A DNA stretch of 64,000 bases from Oscillospiraceae bacterium (GCA_018110825.1 JAGBCL010000109.1:1-64000), one strand, 5' to 3'. Positions 34,563 to 43,388 are shown, counted from the stretch's first letter. Translations and numbers: made by a program. Notes: a model not told the origin generated them from the sequence alone.

Positions 34563-35681
34563 ATGAAAAAGTTAGGCTTCGGCTTTATGCGTCTGCCGCT
34601 TCTTGACGGCAACGACCAGACAAGCTTTGACAAAAATCAAATTTGCGGAATGGTTGATACATTCCTTGAAAAAGGTTTTACATATTTTGATACAGCATAT
34701 ATGTACCACGCAGGCAAGAGTGAAAATGTAATCAAGGAAGTACTTGTTGACCGTCATCCACGTGACAGCTATCTGCTTGCTACAAAGATGCCGACAATGT
34801 TCCTCAAGGAAGAAGCTGATGTTGAACGCATCTTCAACGAACAACTGGAAAAATGCGGCGTTGAGTATTTTGATTATTACCTTGTACACTGCCTTAACGT
34901 GACAAACTATGAAATTGCGGAACGGCTCAAGGTTTTCGATTTTGTGGTACAGAAAAAAGCCGAGGGCAAGGTTAAGAAAATCGGTTTTTCTTACCATGAT
35001 GACGCAATTTTGCTTGATAAAATCCTTACTGAACATCCTGAGATGGAGTTTGTACAGTTGCAGATTAACTACCTTGACTGGGAAAATGAGGGTGTACAGT
35101 CGAGAAAGTGCCACGAGGTTGCCGTGAAGCACGGCAAGGACATTATTGTTATGGAGCCTGTCAAGGGCGGCACGCTTGCTAACGTACCGAAAAAGGCTGA
35201 AAAGCTGTTGAAATCCTATGAGCCTGATATGACTGTTCCGTCGTGGGCAATTCGTTTTGCGGCAAGCTGTGAGAACGTGTTTATGGTACTCAGCGGTATG
35301 AGCAACACCGAACAGCTTCTCGACAACACTGGTTATATGGAAGACTTCAAACCGCTTACTGACGAGGAAAAGGCTGTTTGTCTTAAGGTTGCAGATATAA
35401 TAAATTCAACGGTTACTATCCCCTGCACGGTTTGCCGTTACTGTGTTGATGAATGTCCGATGAACATTCCTATCCCTGATTTCTTCTCATTGTTCAATGC
35501 CGAGGAGCAGGAAATTGAAAAGCCGTTTACGGTGCAGGGTGAATATTATGATAATCTTGCTAAAAAACACAACAAGGCTTCTGCTTGTATTGAATGTAAA
35601 AACTGCGAGGCGAAGTGTCCTCAGCATATTGAGATTTCCAAGTTTATCAAGCTTGTTGCTGAAAAATTTGAGACTGAATAA
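34563..35681 (+). CDS. aldo/keto reductase with two 4Fe-4S motifs
   Basis: A 372-residue protein: an aldo/keto reductase barrel (KKLGFGFMRLPLLDG, YFDTAYMYHAGKSE with the catalytic Tyr, YYLVHCL) followed by a ferredoxin-like tail with CTVCRYCVDECP and CIECKNCEAKCP, each binding one 4Fe-4S cluster. This architecture is common in anaerobes; substrates are mostly unknown. The ATG at 34563 is preferred to the upstream TTG because GAAAGGG lies at a normal distance. It is the last gene of the ECF-S/DUF1893 operon. Confidence 0.9.
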   Translation: MKKLGFGFMRLPLLDGNDQTSFDKNQICGMVDTFLEKGFTYFDTAYMYHAGKSENVIKEVLVDRHPRDSYLLATKMPTMFLKEEADVERIFNEQLEKCGVEYFDYYLVHCLNVTNYEIAERLKVFDFVVQKKAEGKVKKIGFSYHDDAILLDKILTEHPEMEFVQLQINYLDWENEGVQSRKCHEVAVKHGKDIIVMEPVKGGTLANVPKKAEKLLKSYEPDMTVPSWAIRFAASCENVFMVLSGMSNTEQLLDNTGYMEDFKPLTDEEKAVCLKVADIINSTVTIPCTVCRYCVDECPMNIPIPDFFSLFNAEEQEIEKPFTVQGEYYDNLAKKHNKASACIECKNCEAKCPQHIEISKFIKLVAEKFETE

Positions 35682-35686
35682 AAGGA

Positions 35687-35726
35687 AGTCCGAGATGAAC
35701 CAAACATTCTTCTCGGACTATTTTTT
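35687..35726. terminator. bidirectional terminator
   Basis: AGTCCGAGA pairs with TCTCGGACT around a 15-base loop, followed by A and six T residues, between convergent genes. Confidence 0.75.
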
Positions 35727-35741
35727 ATCATATATCAAGAT

Positions 35742-36230
35742 TTACTTTGAATTTTTCTCCGCTTTAACACGTATTTTATAAAAAGTCTGATAAATTTCAG
35801 CTTCATTTTCAATGCTGTCACCAATTTTTGCAAGTCGTCTTTTACCTACTCTTTTGTCGAGAATAGCCAATATACGAACAAGCATATTCTCACTTTTAAG
35901 GCTTTGCTCAATGCTCTGATTGTCGAATTCCTGAAAAGCAGAATAAAAACAATGCTGATCAAATTGACCGTATTTTACTGCGGTGTTATCCATATATGGA
36001 AATACATATTTCAACCTTGTTTCAAGGGTTTCATCCTCAGGGAGCAGCTTCACTTTACTCCATTGCTCACAATAACTTCCCGATACGATTTCCTTTCCGT
36101 CAAGCAAAATGGCGGCTCTGCCGTAATGGTCGGGACACTTACTATAAGATGTTGCAAAATATGTTATATGCCCTCTCAACGAAGGTGCAAGATGTTCTTT
36201 TTCCAATTTACTGCGTATTTTTGACCACAT
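35742..36230 (-). CDS. SF0329-like conserved protein
   Basis: A 162-residue soluble protein. The start MWSKIRSKLEKEHLAPSLRG, then HITYFATSYSKCPDHYGRAAILLDGKEI, recalls the poorly known SF0329 family; this match is from memory and not firm. The C-terminal half is helical and basic. The ATG at 36230 and a GTG just upstream (36233) both lie behind GGGGG. It has its own promoter and no functional partner in the neighbourhood. Confidence 0.55.
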   Translation of the reverse strand: MWSKIRSKLEKEHLAPSLRGHITYFATSYSKCPDHYGRAAILLDGKEIVSGSYCEQWSKVKLLPEDETLETRLKYVFPYMDNTAVKYGQFDQHCFYSAFQEFDNQSIEQSLKSENMLVRILAILDKRVGKRRLAKIGDSIENEAEIYQTFYKIRVKAEKNSK

Positions 36231-36254
36231 CACAAATCCCCCATTTCATTTTTT

Positions 36255-36283
36255 ATTATAGCACTCATAATACAGAAAGTCAA
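36255..36283 (-). promoter_or_regulatory. promoter of SF0329-like gene
   Basis: TTGACT, 17 bases and TATAAT on the minus strand, 25 bases before the ATG. Confidence 0.65.
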
Positions 36284-36292
36284 ATTTAATAC

Positions 36293-36327
36293 AAACGCTT
36301 CCGCAGAACAAATCTGCGGAAGCGTTT
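36293..36327 (-). terminator. terminator of GH43-AraC-GH5 operon
   Basis: AAACGCTTCCGCAGA with its perfect 15-base complement around a 5-base loop, ten bases after the GH5 stop codon. Confidence 0.85.
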
Positions 36328-36337
36328 TTAACTTGAA

Positions 36338-37483
36338 TTATTCCTTTACAGCCATAAGACCTTCAAGAAGCTCAGGGTCGATGAACTTTGCTTCTTCACG
36401 GTTGTAGAACACGTCTGTTATGTCCCAGAGGACTGGACAGAGTCCGTTATCGTATGCGGCTTCACATACGGAAGTCAGGTAAAGTCTTATCATTTCAGGA
36501 GTCTTGTTGCTTGTTGAACAGCCGAATTCACCCACGATTACAGGAATTCCCTTATCGATGTAGGTTTCCTTCATCATTGTCATATACTTGTTGAGTTCAG
36601 CAAAGTCTGCTTCACTTCCCCATTCTGTACGAGCCTTGCCCCAGTCTGCATCTGCTTCAAGGATTGCAAATGTAGATGGTGTATAGTAGTGAACAGATAC
36701 TGCACAGCGATTCTTAGGGTCATTCGGCATTTTATAGAGAGGGTCGCAGGTAAGGTCAAAGTCAGTGTTATAGCCTGCAATAAGGAGGTGACGTTCAGCG
36801 TTGTTGCCGCCTGATGCTCTTACGATATCAACAAACTTCTGATTGATTTCGTTAAGCAGATTAAAGGACTTTTCTTTATCGCCCTGATTGCTGTAGCGGT
36901 TCCAGATAGATTCCCAGCCGCCTTCTTCGTTCAGAGATTCAAACATAAGCTTGTCGCCGTATTCATTGTTGAATGCTTCGGTAAGCTGTGTCCAGATACG
37001 CTCGTATTTATACATACACTCTGCCTTCTTGTCATCGTTGGCAAAGTCTGTCCACCAGCCTCCGTCCCAGTGAATGTTGAGGATAACATACATATCTTCT
37101 TCAAGTGCCCAGCCTACAACCTGCTTTACTCTTGCAAGGTAGGTTGCGTCAATTGTATAATCTTCGCCCATCATATTGGACCACGCCACAGGGATACGAA
37201 GCACACCAAAACCACATTCAGCGTATCCCGTAATCATTTCTCTTGTAATAATCGGACTTCCCCATGCCTGCTCGTAGCTTGTTACACCTGTCGGTGAAAT
37301 CCAGCTTCCTGCGCTTTCAAAGGTATTTCCGAGGTTGATGCCAACGCCCATTTCATTTACAAGTTCCATTGTGGTAATATCGCGCATTGTGCCGCCGTAT
37401 GCTTCTGCCTTTGTACAAGCTGTAAATGAAGAAAGGCACATTACTGCTGCTGCAACAACAGCAAAAATTTTTGTCAGCTTCAT
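36338..37483 (-). CDS. GH5 family glycoside hydrolase, lipoprotein
   Basis: A 381-residue enzyme. It has a lipoprotein signal with lipobox FTAC (Cys23), then a GH5 barrel. GVGINLGNTFES is typical of the GH5 subfamily 4 type, Glu186 in FESLNEEG is the acid/base and Glu319 in VIVGEFGCS the nucleophile; ILNIHWDGGWW and VHYYTP complete the active site. It probably cleaves beta-1,4-glucan, xyloglucan or related chains at the cell surface. No dockerin or carbohydrate-binding module is attached. It is the last gene of the GH43-AraC operon. Confidence 0.92.
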   Translation of the reverse strand: MKLTKIFAVVAAAVMCLSSFTACTKAEAYGGTMRDITTMELVNEMGVGINLGNTFESAGSWISPTGVTSYEQAWGSPIITREMITGYAECGFGVLRIPVAWSNMMGEDYTIDATYLARVKQVVGWALEEDMYVILNIHWDGGWWTDFANDDKKAECMYKYERIWTQLTEAFNNEYGDKLMFESLNEEGGWESIWNRYSNQGDKEKSFNLLNEINQKFVDIVRASGGNNAERHLLIAGYNTDFDLTCDPLYKMPNDPKNRCAVSVHYYTPSTFAILEADADWGKARTEWGSEADFAELNKYMTMMKETYIDKGIPVIVGEFGCSTSNKTPEMIRLYLTSVCEAAYDNGLCPVLWDITDVFYNREEAKFIDPELLEGLMAVKE

Positions 37484-37498
37484 AATATTCTCTCCTTA

Positions 37499-38284
37499 TC
37501 AAATAATTTTTCTGTACTCCGATGGCGTCTTGCCATACTTGCTTTTGAATTGCCGCATGAAATTATACTCGCATTTATAGCCGCAGCTTTCCGCAATTTC
37601 CTTTACTGTAAGATTTGTTGCACACAGCAGACGCTTTGCACGGTCAAGCCTGCCGTTGATTACGTCCGTCATAACGCTTACGCCAAACATTTTTTTGTAT
37701 AGGTGCTGAAAGCCTGAACGGCTCATTCCCATTTCCTCTGCCATATCCTCGACACTGCCGATAGTATTGGGCATTGTAAAAATTCTCGTGCGGAGCTGGG
37801 TGAACTTGCCATTGCGCTCTGCAATTGAACGTGGTGCGGTGTAAATCTTCGAATGAACAAGTCTGCCAAGCTTCATAAACAGTATATCTACGTAACCGCG
37901 CTCGATTTCCTCATGGCAGAATTCCGAGGAATAATGCTCATAAGCCATGACGTGGATAAGCTGGGAAAGCTCGTCAATGTTACCCAGATAGACAATTTCG
38001 TTAAGCGGAATTTCGTAGTCTTGAAACTTCTTCAAATCATCTTCATCAGGCTCAAAGAACATCCAGTCATCGGTATAGTATTTTTCTGCCGCACGATATT
38101 TACACGGTGTTTCTGGAGTAAACAGTATGTACGAATTTGGCTTGACATCAATCTTTTTACCGTTAACCTCAAACAGCGAATGGGTTTTTATCAGAAGCAG
38201 AAGGTAACAGCCATTGCCGTTGGGTCTGTCCATATAGAATGTATTATCGTGCTCATAGTTATATCCGATTGCACCGATTTTCAC
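37499..38284 (-). CDS. AraC family transcriptional regulator
   Basis: A 261-residue regulator. The N-terminal half is a cupin-like sensor (NGCYLLLLIKTHSLFEVNGKK, NSYILFTPETPCKYRA). The last about 100 residues form the AraC HTH pair: SVEDMAEEMGMSRSGFQHLYKKMFG and LTVKEIAESCGYKCEYNFMRQFKSKYGKTP. It lies between the GH43 and GH5 genes with gaps of 12 and 15 bases and presumably activates this operon in response to a breakdown sugar. Direct repeats at 39711-39757 are candidate targets. Confidence 0.9.
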   Translation of the reverse strand: MKIGAIGYNYEHDNTFYMDRPNGNGCYLLLLIKTHSLFEVNGKKIDVKPNSYILFTPETPCKYRAAEKYYTDDWMFFEPDEDDLKKFQDYEIPLNEIVYLGNIDELSQLIHVMAYEHYSSEFCHEEIERGYVDILFMKLGRLVHSKIYTAPRSIAERNGKFTQLRTRIFTMPNTIGSVEDMAEEMGMSRSGFQHLYKKMFGVSVMTDVINGRLDRAKRLLCATNLTVKEIAESCGYKCEYNFMRQFKSKYGKTPSEYRKII

Positions 38285-38296
38285 GTTATCACGTCC

Positions 38297-39655
38297 TTAT
38301 TTCATAAACACAAAGGATTTGAGCTCAAAGAGAGTTCTCTGCTTGAAGTAATCACCTGTCCAGCCTGAGTAATCTGTTGTAATTTTAAAGAATACGCTGT
38401 GTCTGCCAGTTACGTTTTTTACGATTGCACTTACTATACCGTTATCGTGACCAATATCAACAACACCGATTTCTTCACCGTCCTCACCGTCAATGAGGAT
38501 GTGCATATGACAATCACAGCCGAAACCGTTGATTTGTGCAGCAAATTCCATTGTCTTGCTTGAGAAATCCTCTCCAAAATCGAAATATTTATATCCGATT
38601 ACGCATCCTTCTGTAATGTTTGTTACAACTCTTTCAAAGACGTTTCTTTCGGTAATCATAATATTTCCGTTACCGTTTTTCAGCACGCAGGCAATATCTG
38701 AAGGTGTAATTCTGTATGGATTAAGAGAGTCCTCAAAGCCGAGTGAGGTCATTTCAACAGGTGGAATTGTGCCGTCTGGAAGAATTTCGATTTTCTCCAC
38801 ACAGCCACGTCTTGACATAATTGTTCCGTTTGTCATTCTGTGATAGAAGATATACCACTGACCATTGATGCAGGCGATTGAACCGTGGTCGTTACCTCCT
38901 GGGTAATCTACGCCGTTATCAACAATATAGCCTCTGTAGGTAAACGGACCTGTAGGGCTGTCAGATGTTGCATAAGCAAGACGACTGCCCATTTTCGGCG
39001 AGTAAATCATATAGTATGTATCGCCGACTTTACGTGGTGAAGCCGCTTCAAAGAAGCACTTGTCCTTTTCGTCAAATCCGCCCTCCTCGGTTGGCTCGCA
39101 TGGAATGAAGTGTTCAATGCAGGTGCCATCGAGGATTTCGTACATATTCTCGCTGTTTACTTCTGCAAGGAAAGAACGCTCATAACCGCAGTAGATGTAT
39201 GTGCGGCCATCGTCGTCCACAAGCACGCCAGGGTCGATAAACCAACCGTTACAGCAGATTTCGTCTGGAATTGTGTACTTGTATGTGGAAATCATTTTGA
39301 ATGGGCCTTCAGGCTTGTCTGCAACTGCAACGCAACCAATTGAATTTACGATGTAAGCGTAGAGATAATATTTGCCATCCTTTTCCACTACATCAGGAGC
39401 AAAAAGCTCGTTGTTGCTCTTTGTCCATTCAGTATCGGAAGCATGGTCACGGTCAGCCTGTGTGTGGAAAACATCGCCGTGGCAAACCCACTCATTGAGG
39501 TTTGTAACGGGTGCACTCCAGCATTTCAACACGTAGTCACAAAATTTATCAGAGCCAGCTTTATCGTGTGAGCCATAGATATAGACACGGTCACCGAACA
39601 CTCTCGGCTCGCCGTCGGGAATGTATTCCCAGTTTGGAAGATATGGATTTGCCAT
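38297..39655 (-). CDS. GH43 family glycoside hydrolase
   Basis: A 452-residue enzyme without a signal peptide, so cytosolic. The five-bladed GH43 part (1-about 310) has GDRVYIYGSHD, FAPDVVEKDGKYYLYA, FIDPGVLVDDDGRTYIYCG and the likely acid FFEAASPRKVGDTYYMIYS, with DYPGGNDHGSIA later. The C-terminal part is a beta-rich domain like a carbohydrate-binding module. It probably removes xylose or arabinose from imported oligosaccharides. It leads the operon, while the GH5 lipoprotein acts outside. Confidence 0.9.
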   Translation of the reverse strand: MANPYLPNWEYIPDGEPRVFGDRVYIYGSHDKAGSDKFCDYVLKCWSAPVTNLNEWVCHGDVFHTQADRDHASDTEWTKSNNELFAPDVVEKDGKYYLYAYIVNSIGCVAVADKPEGPFKMISTYKYTIPDEICCNGWFIDPGVLVDDDGRTYIYCGYERSFLAEVNSENMYEILDGTCIEHFIPCEPTEEGGFDEKDKCFFEAASPRKVGDTYYMIYSPKMGSRLAYATSDSPTGPFTYRGYIVDNGVDYPGGNDHGSIACINGQWYIFYHRMTNGTIMSRRGCVEKIEILPDGTIPPVEMTSLGFEDSLNPYRITPSDIACVLKNGNGNIMITERNVFERVVTNITEGCVIGYKYFDFGEDFSSKTMEFAAQINGFGCDCHMHILIDGEDGEEIGVVDIGHDNGIVSAIVKNVTGRHSVFFKITTDYSGWTGDYFKQRTLFELKSFVFMK

Positions 39656-39691
39656 TGGAAACGTCCTTTCATAACTGAATTATTTAGCTAT

Positions 39692-39720
39692 ATTATACAT
39701 CTCATTGAACTATTGTGCAA
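39692..39720 (-). promoter_or_regulatory. promoter of GH43-AraC-GH5 operon
   Basis: TTGCAC, 17 bases and TATAAT on the minus strand. The -35 box is part of TTGCACAATA, which recurs 37 bases upstream. Confidence 0.65.
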
Positions 39721-39757
39721 TAGCAAAACATTCCCGATAAACTGACTTATTGTGCAA
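39711..39757 (-). repeat. direct repeat TTGCACAATA, possible operator
   Basis: Two copies of TTGCACAATA on the minus strand (39711-39720 and 39748-39757). One covers the -35 box of the glycoside hydrolase operon and the other lies just after the stop of the phosphatase gene. They are candidate AraC-type binding sites. Confidence 0.4.
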
Positions 39758-39759
39758 AT

Positions 39760-40413
39760 TTATTCGTTTATTATTATTTCAACTATTTCATCAGGAGATG
39801 AAACAATAAGCTCAGCGCCGTTTTCACGGAGCAGTTTTTCATCACGAAAGCCCCAGTTTACAGCAATGCAGTCCATTTCTGAATTTGCTGCAGTCTGCAA
39901 ATCCACATCTGAGTCGCCTATGTAAACTGAATTTTTACGCTCAATGCCAAGTTCCGCAAGAATGTTGTTCACACCGTCGGGAGCTGGCTTTTTCTGCACA
40001 CCTGTTTTTTCGCCTGTAACAGCGTCAAAAATTCCGCCGAAATATTTTACACACAAATCCTGCACGGCATAGTCTGCCTTGTTTGACACAACAGCAAGCT
40101 TCACTCCCCTTGCTTTAAGCTGTTCAAGCATTTCGGTTATCCCATCGTACGGCTTGGTTTTATCGGCACTGTGAAGCTTATAATAAGCATTGAAATCATT
40201 GTAAACCGCTTCAACTGTTGCCTGCTCCGTACCATTCGGCAAAGCACGTTTTATAAGGTTAAGTATGCCGTTGCCAACCATCATACGCACCTCGTCAGCT
40301 GTGTGCTGTGGGAAGCCGTGCTGTGCCAAAACGTGGTTAATGCTGTCGGCAAGGTCATCAATGGTGTTGAGAATTGTTCCGTCCAAATCGAAAATTGCAA
40401 GCTGATATTTCAT
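39760..40413 (-). CDS. gph: phosphoglycolate phosphatase-like HAD hydrolase
   Basis: A 217-residue HAD enzyme: YQLAIFDLDGTILNTIDDLADS with the DxDGT nucleophile motif, KLAVVSNKADYA with motif II, and YIGDSDVDLQTAANS with the acidic motif. The helical cap region is as in Gph, which removes phosphate from 2-phosphoglycolate; other sugar phosphates are possible. The ATG at 40413 is eight bases after AGGAG, better than the ATG at 40419. It has a consensus promoter. No terminator is evident after it. Confidence 0.85.
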   Translation of the reverse strand: MKYQLAIFDLDGTILNTIDDLADSINHVLAQHGFPQHTADEVRMMVGNGILNLIKRALPNGTEQATVEAVYNDFNAYYKLHSADKTKPYDGITEMLEQLKARGVKLAVVSNKADYAVQDLCVKYFGGIFDAVTGEKTGVQKKPAPDGVNNILAELGIERKNSVYIGDSDVDLQTAANSEMDCIAVNWGFRDEKLLRENGAELIVSSPDEIVEIIINE

Positions 40414-40442
40414 TTTCATTGCTCCTAAAATTTAATGATTAT

Positions 40443-40471
40443 ATTATAGCACGGTTTGGAAGCTGGTGCAA
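40443..40471 (-). promoter_or_regulatory. promoter of gph-like gene
   Basis: TTGCAC, 17 bases and TATAAT on the minus strand. Confidence 0.65.
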
Positions 40472-40476
40472 TACAA

Positions 40477-40502
40477 AAGCCTGAGAAGATTTTCTCAGGC
40501 TT
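40477..40502 (-). terminator. terminator of small membrane protein gene
   Basis: AAGCCTGAGAA pairs perfectly with TTCTCAGGCTT around a 4-base loop, seven bases after the stop codon at 40509. Confidence 0.75.
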
Positions 40503-40508
40503 ACGCTA

Positions 40509-40949
40509 TTAAACATTTTGTTTTCTTTGTCTGAACAATACTATTCCCAACATGAACACAAAGCCGCCAAGCAAAATGAAGAACGACCAGATTATGTTCC
40601 AGTATGGCGAATTCACATCAAACATCATCATTAAAAGGTTATTCCAGAATTTCAATTCAACAGCAATGGCAAACAAATCGAATATCACATATGTACCACC
40701 GAAAATGTATATCCATCTCCACCAGCTGTTATTATTCCTGTTTTTGATAAAAGTAACTATACCCAGAATGCAGAGTGAAGCTAATACTCCCATCAATATA
40801 AAGTAAATAGCACCCTTGTTTTCCAATATTCCAAGCCAGAATTCCGCATAGGAATTTCTGTCAGCAAGTCCCCATATTCTGTGCAGGTGGAATATTCCAA
40901 AAAAGATAAAGAACCATGGTTCCCACAAATAAATTTTTTTCTTTTCCAT
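40509..40949 (-). CDS. small four-helix membrane protein
   Basis: A 146-residue protein with four hydrophobic segments (near residues 11-28, 47-69, 79-97 and 119-140) and many tryptophans and phenylalanines. No family is recognised. It has AGGAGGG before the ATG, a promoter of its own and a terminator, so it is monocistronic. It is short for a transporter and could be a small membrane sensor or an accessory protein. Confidence 0.6.
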   Translation of the reverse strand: MEKKKIYLWEPWFFIFFGIFHLHRIWGLADRNSYAEFWLGILENKGAIYFILMGVLASLCILGIVTFIKNRNNNSWWRWIYIFGGTYVIFDLFAIAVELKFWNNLLMMMFDVNSPYWNIIWSFFILLGGFVFMLGIVLFRQRKQNV

Positions 40950-40977
40950 TATACCCTCCTGATTTGTGATTGCATTA

Positions 40978-41006
40978 ATTATATCACTGATTCAAATATA
41001 AGTCAA
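40978..41006 (-). promoter_or_regulatory. promoter of small membrane protein gene
   Basis: TTGACT, 17 bases and TATAAT on the minus strand. Confidence 0.65.
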
Positions 41007-41028
41007 TGTATCGTCAGTACACAAAAAC

Positions 41029-41050
41029 CCCTGACTGAAACCAGTCAGGG
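41029..41050 (-). terminator. terminator of OPT-PqqD operon
   Basis: CCCTGACTG pairs with CAGTCAGGG around an AAAC loop, seven bases past the pqqD-like stop. In transcript sense a run of U residues follows. Confidence 0.7.
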
Positions 41051-41056
41051 ATTTAA

Positions 41057-41404
41057 TCATTTCCATTCTACAAAACCGTAGCTTTCGAGTATCTGAAAGA
41101 ACTTTGCAAGTCTTTCGTAAGTCGGATGGGCTTTTTCGCCAAAGTGTTCTTCCATCGGCTCGCCCATATCCGCAATTTTTTTCTCACCATCAATCATCGG
41201 CCAGATAAAGCTACCGATTTCATCGAGGTGGATATACGAAATTTTCGGCTTTTTAGCGATTTTCTGCATTATCCTGTTCATTATGCCCTTGTTTTCAATT
41301 TCAAGGGTAACAATACCTTTTTCGTCCGTTGTCCATCCGATATGCTCAGGACGCTTCGGGCATTTTTCAAGATAATTTTCTTCAGGATTCTGCTTACGCT
41401 TCAT
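41057..41404 (-). CDS. PqqD family protein
   Basis: A 115-residue protein with the PqqD-type winged-helix pattern: GWTTDEKGIVTLEIENKG, then ISYIHLDEIGSFIWPMIDGEKKIADMG. PqqD-like proteins are peptide chaperones (RiPP recognition elements) for radical SAM enzymes, but stand-alone copies exist. No radical SAM or precursor gene is adjacent. Its start overlaps the end of the OPT transporter gene by 11 bases, so the two are translationally coupled, a pairing that hints at peptide transport. Confidence 0.8.
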   Translation of the reverse strand: MKRKQNPEENYLEKCPKRPEHIGWTTDEKGIVTLEIENKGIMNRIMQKIAKKPKISYIHLDEIGSFIWPMIDGEKKIADMGEPMEEHFGEKAHPTYERLAKFFQILESYGFVEWK

Positions 41405-43388
41405 TCTTCACATCAGCTTTCTTTCTCTTCTTCCAGATGGAGAACTTGAGAAGTGTACAGATGATAAGACCGAATACTACGAGGCTTCCGATGCTTGAAA
41501 CAACAGGTGGGAGGTTGAGCAGACCTGAAATATCGAGAACCTTGTCCACACCGAATACAGCGAGGAGTGCAAGCACGATACCTACAAGACCTTCACCAGC
41601 AATCATACCGGAGCAGAAAAGGATACCGTCGTTGATGATTTCCTTCTTTTCTTCCTCTTCATTCTTCTTCATCTTGTCAAATACGAGACGAATGATACCG
41701 CCTACGAGGATACAAGCGTTAAGCTGTACCGGGAGGTATACGCCGATTGCGAAAGGAAGAACAGGGATACCGATTACTTCAACAAGAACTGCAATGAACA
41801 CGCCTACAAATACGAGGTTCCATGGGAGTTCAGCACTCATTACGCCTTCGATAATCATCTTCATGAGTGTAGCCTGAGGTGCGCCGAGTTCTGCAGAACC
41901 GAAGCCCCAAGCACTGTCAAGAAGGTAAAGTGTACCGCCGATAGCGAGTGCTGCTGCACATACACCGATTACCTCACCAATCTGCTGCTTCTTAGGTGTT
42001 GAACCAAGGAGGTAACCTGTCTTGAGGTCCTGAGATGTGTCACCTGAGATAGCTGCTACAATACAGATGATAGAACCGATTGCAATAGCTGCAGCCATAC
42101 CCTCTGCACCGCTTGCACCTGTAAACTTGAGGATAAGTGTAGCGATGAGGAGTGTTGCGATAGCCATACCAGAAACTGGGTTATTACTGCTTCCTACAAG
42201 ACCAACCATTCTTGAAGAAACAGTTGCAAAGAAGAAGCCGAAAATTACGATGATAAGTGCGCCGAGAGGACCTACTGGAATTGCAGGAATGAGCCATACA
42301 AGAAGTGTAAGAACTGCAATTGCGATAAGAACAACTTTCATATTGAGGTCCTGTGCTGTTCTTTCAAGGTTACCTGCTGTTCCGCCCTTTACATTGATGC
42401 TCTTTACAGCGTCCTTGAATGTACGGATGATAAGAGGAAGGGACTTGATAAGGCTGATGATACCACCAGCTGCAAGCGCACCTGCGCCTATGTAACGGAT
42501 GTAGCTGCCCCAGATACCGCTTGCGCCGTCAGCTGCAAAAATCTGACCGATTGTTGCTCCGTCGCTTGGGTAGATAACAGCATTTTCACCGAACATTACA
42601 ATAAGAGGAATAAGCACGAGCCAGCTGAGCACGCCGCCTGCGAACATATAGGAAGAAATTCTGAATCCGCAGATGTAACCTACGCTCATTACAGCAGGAT
42701 AAATCTGTGTACCGATTTCGCCTGCAAAGCCCTTTACACGGAAGGAAACTTCACCGGGAACTGCCTTGATACCGTCGATGATGAACTTGAAAAGTGCAGC
42801 AAATCCCATACCTGCGAATACTGTAGAAGCGTTTGCGCCGCCTTCTTCACCAGCGAGAAGAACTTCTGCACAAGCTGTTCCCTCAGGATAAGGGAGAGTA
42901 CCGTGTTCCTTAACGATAAGTGCGTTACGGAGAGGTACCATAAAGAATACACCGAGAAGACCGCCGAGAAGGGCGATAAGTGTGATTTCAACGATGCCGG
43001 GCTTTTCAAATATCAGAAAACCTTCAGGAAGATTTTCCCGTCCACCGACCTCTTCAATCTTCTTCTCTGTTTCAGATGCCCACAAAAAGAGTGCAGGAAG
43101 TGTGAAGATTGCACCTGCTGCGAGGGATTCACCTGCAGAACCGATTGTCTGAACAACGTTACTTTCGAGAATAGAGTTTTTCTTCATGATAACTCGGATT
43201 ACACCCATTGAGATAACAGCTGCAGGGATAGACGCTGAAACTGTCATACCAACTCTGAGTCCGAGGTAAGCGTTAGCCGCACCGAATACAACAGCGAGGA
43301 TAACACCCATGATGATTGATGTCACCGTAAGTTCCGACGTAACCTTTGACGCAGGAATATACGGCTTGAATTCTGTTTTATTTTCCAT
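41394..43388 (-). CDS. OPT family oligopeptide transporter
   Basis: A 664-residue protein with about 15-16 membrane helices and the OPT pattern: LTVTSIIMGVILAVVFGAANAYLGLRVGMTVSASIPAAVISM in the first two helices, GTLPYPEGTACAEVLLAGE, and SGDTSQDLKTGYLLGSTPKKQ near the end. OPT proteins import oligopeptides, glutathione-like compounds or metal chelates with protons. The ATG at 43388 follows GGAGG; the upstream TTG at 43400 overlaps that site. It is co-transcribed with the PqqD-like gene. Confidence 0.92.
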   Translation of the reverse strand: MENKTEFKPYIPASKVTSELTVTSIIMGVILAVVFGAANAYLGLRVGMTVSASIPAAVISMGVIRVIMKKNSILESNVVQTIGSAGESLAAGAIFTLPALFLWASETEKKIEEVGGRENLPEGFLIFEKPGIVEITLIALLGGLLGVFFMVPLRNALIVKEHGTLPYPEGTACAEVLLAGEEGGANASTVFAGMGFAALFKFIIDGIKAVPGEVSFRVKGFAGEIGTQIYPAVMSVGYICGFRISSYMFAGGVLSWLVLIPLIVMFGENAVIYPSDGATIGQIFAADGASGIWGSYIRYIGAGALAAGGIISLIKSLPLIIRTFKDAVKSINVKGGTAGNLERTAQDLNMKVVLIAIAVLTLLVWLIPAIPVGPLGALIIVIFGFFFATVSSRMVGLVGSSNNPVSGMAIATLLIATLILKFTGASGAEGMAAAIAIGSIICIVAAISGDTSQDLKTGYLLGSTPKKQQIGEVIGVCAAALAIGGTLYLLDSAWGFGSAELGAPQATLMKMIIEGVMSAELPWNLVFVGVFIAVLVEVIGIPVLPFAIGVYLPVQLNACILVGGIIRLVFDKMKKNEEEEKKEIINDGILFCSGMIAGEGLVGIVLALLAVFGVDKVLDISGLLNLPPVVSSIGSLVVFGLIICTLLKFSIWKKRKKADVKNEA

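Noticed and set aside
36338-39655. Cellulosome membership of the GH5 and GH43 enzymes.
   Set aside because: Neither protein has a dockerin or cohesin, and the GH43 enzyme lacks a signal peptide.
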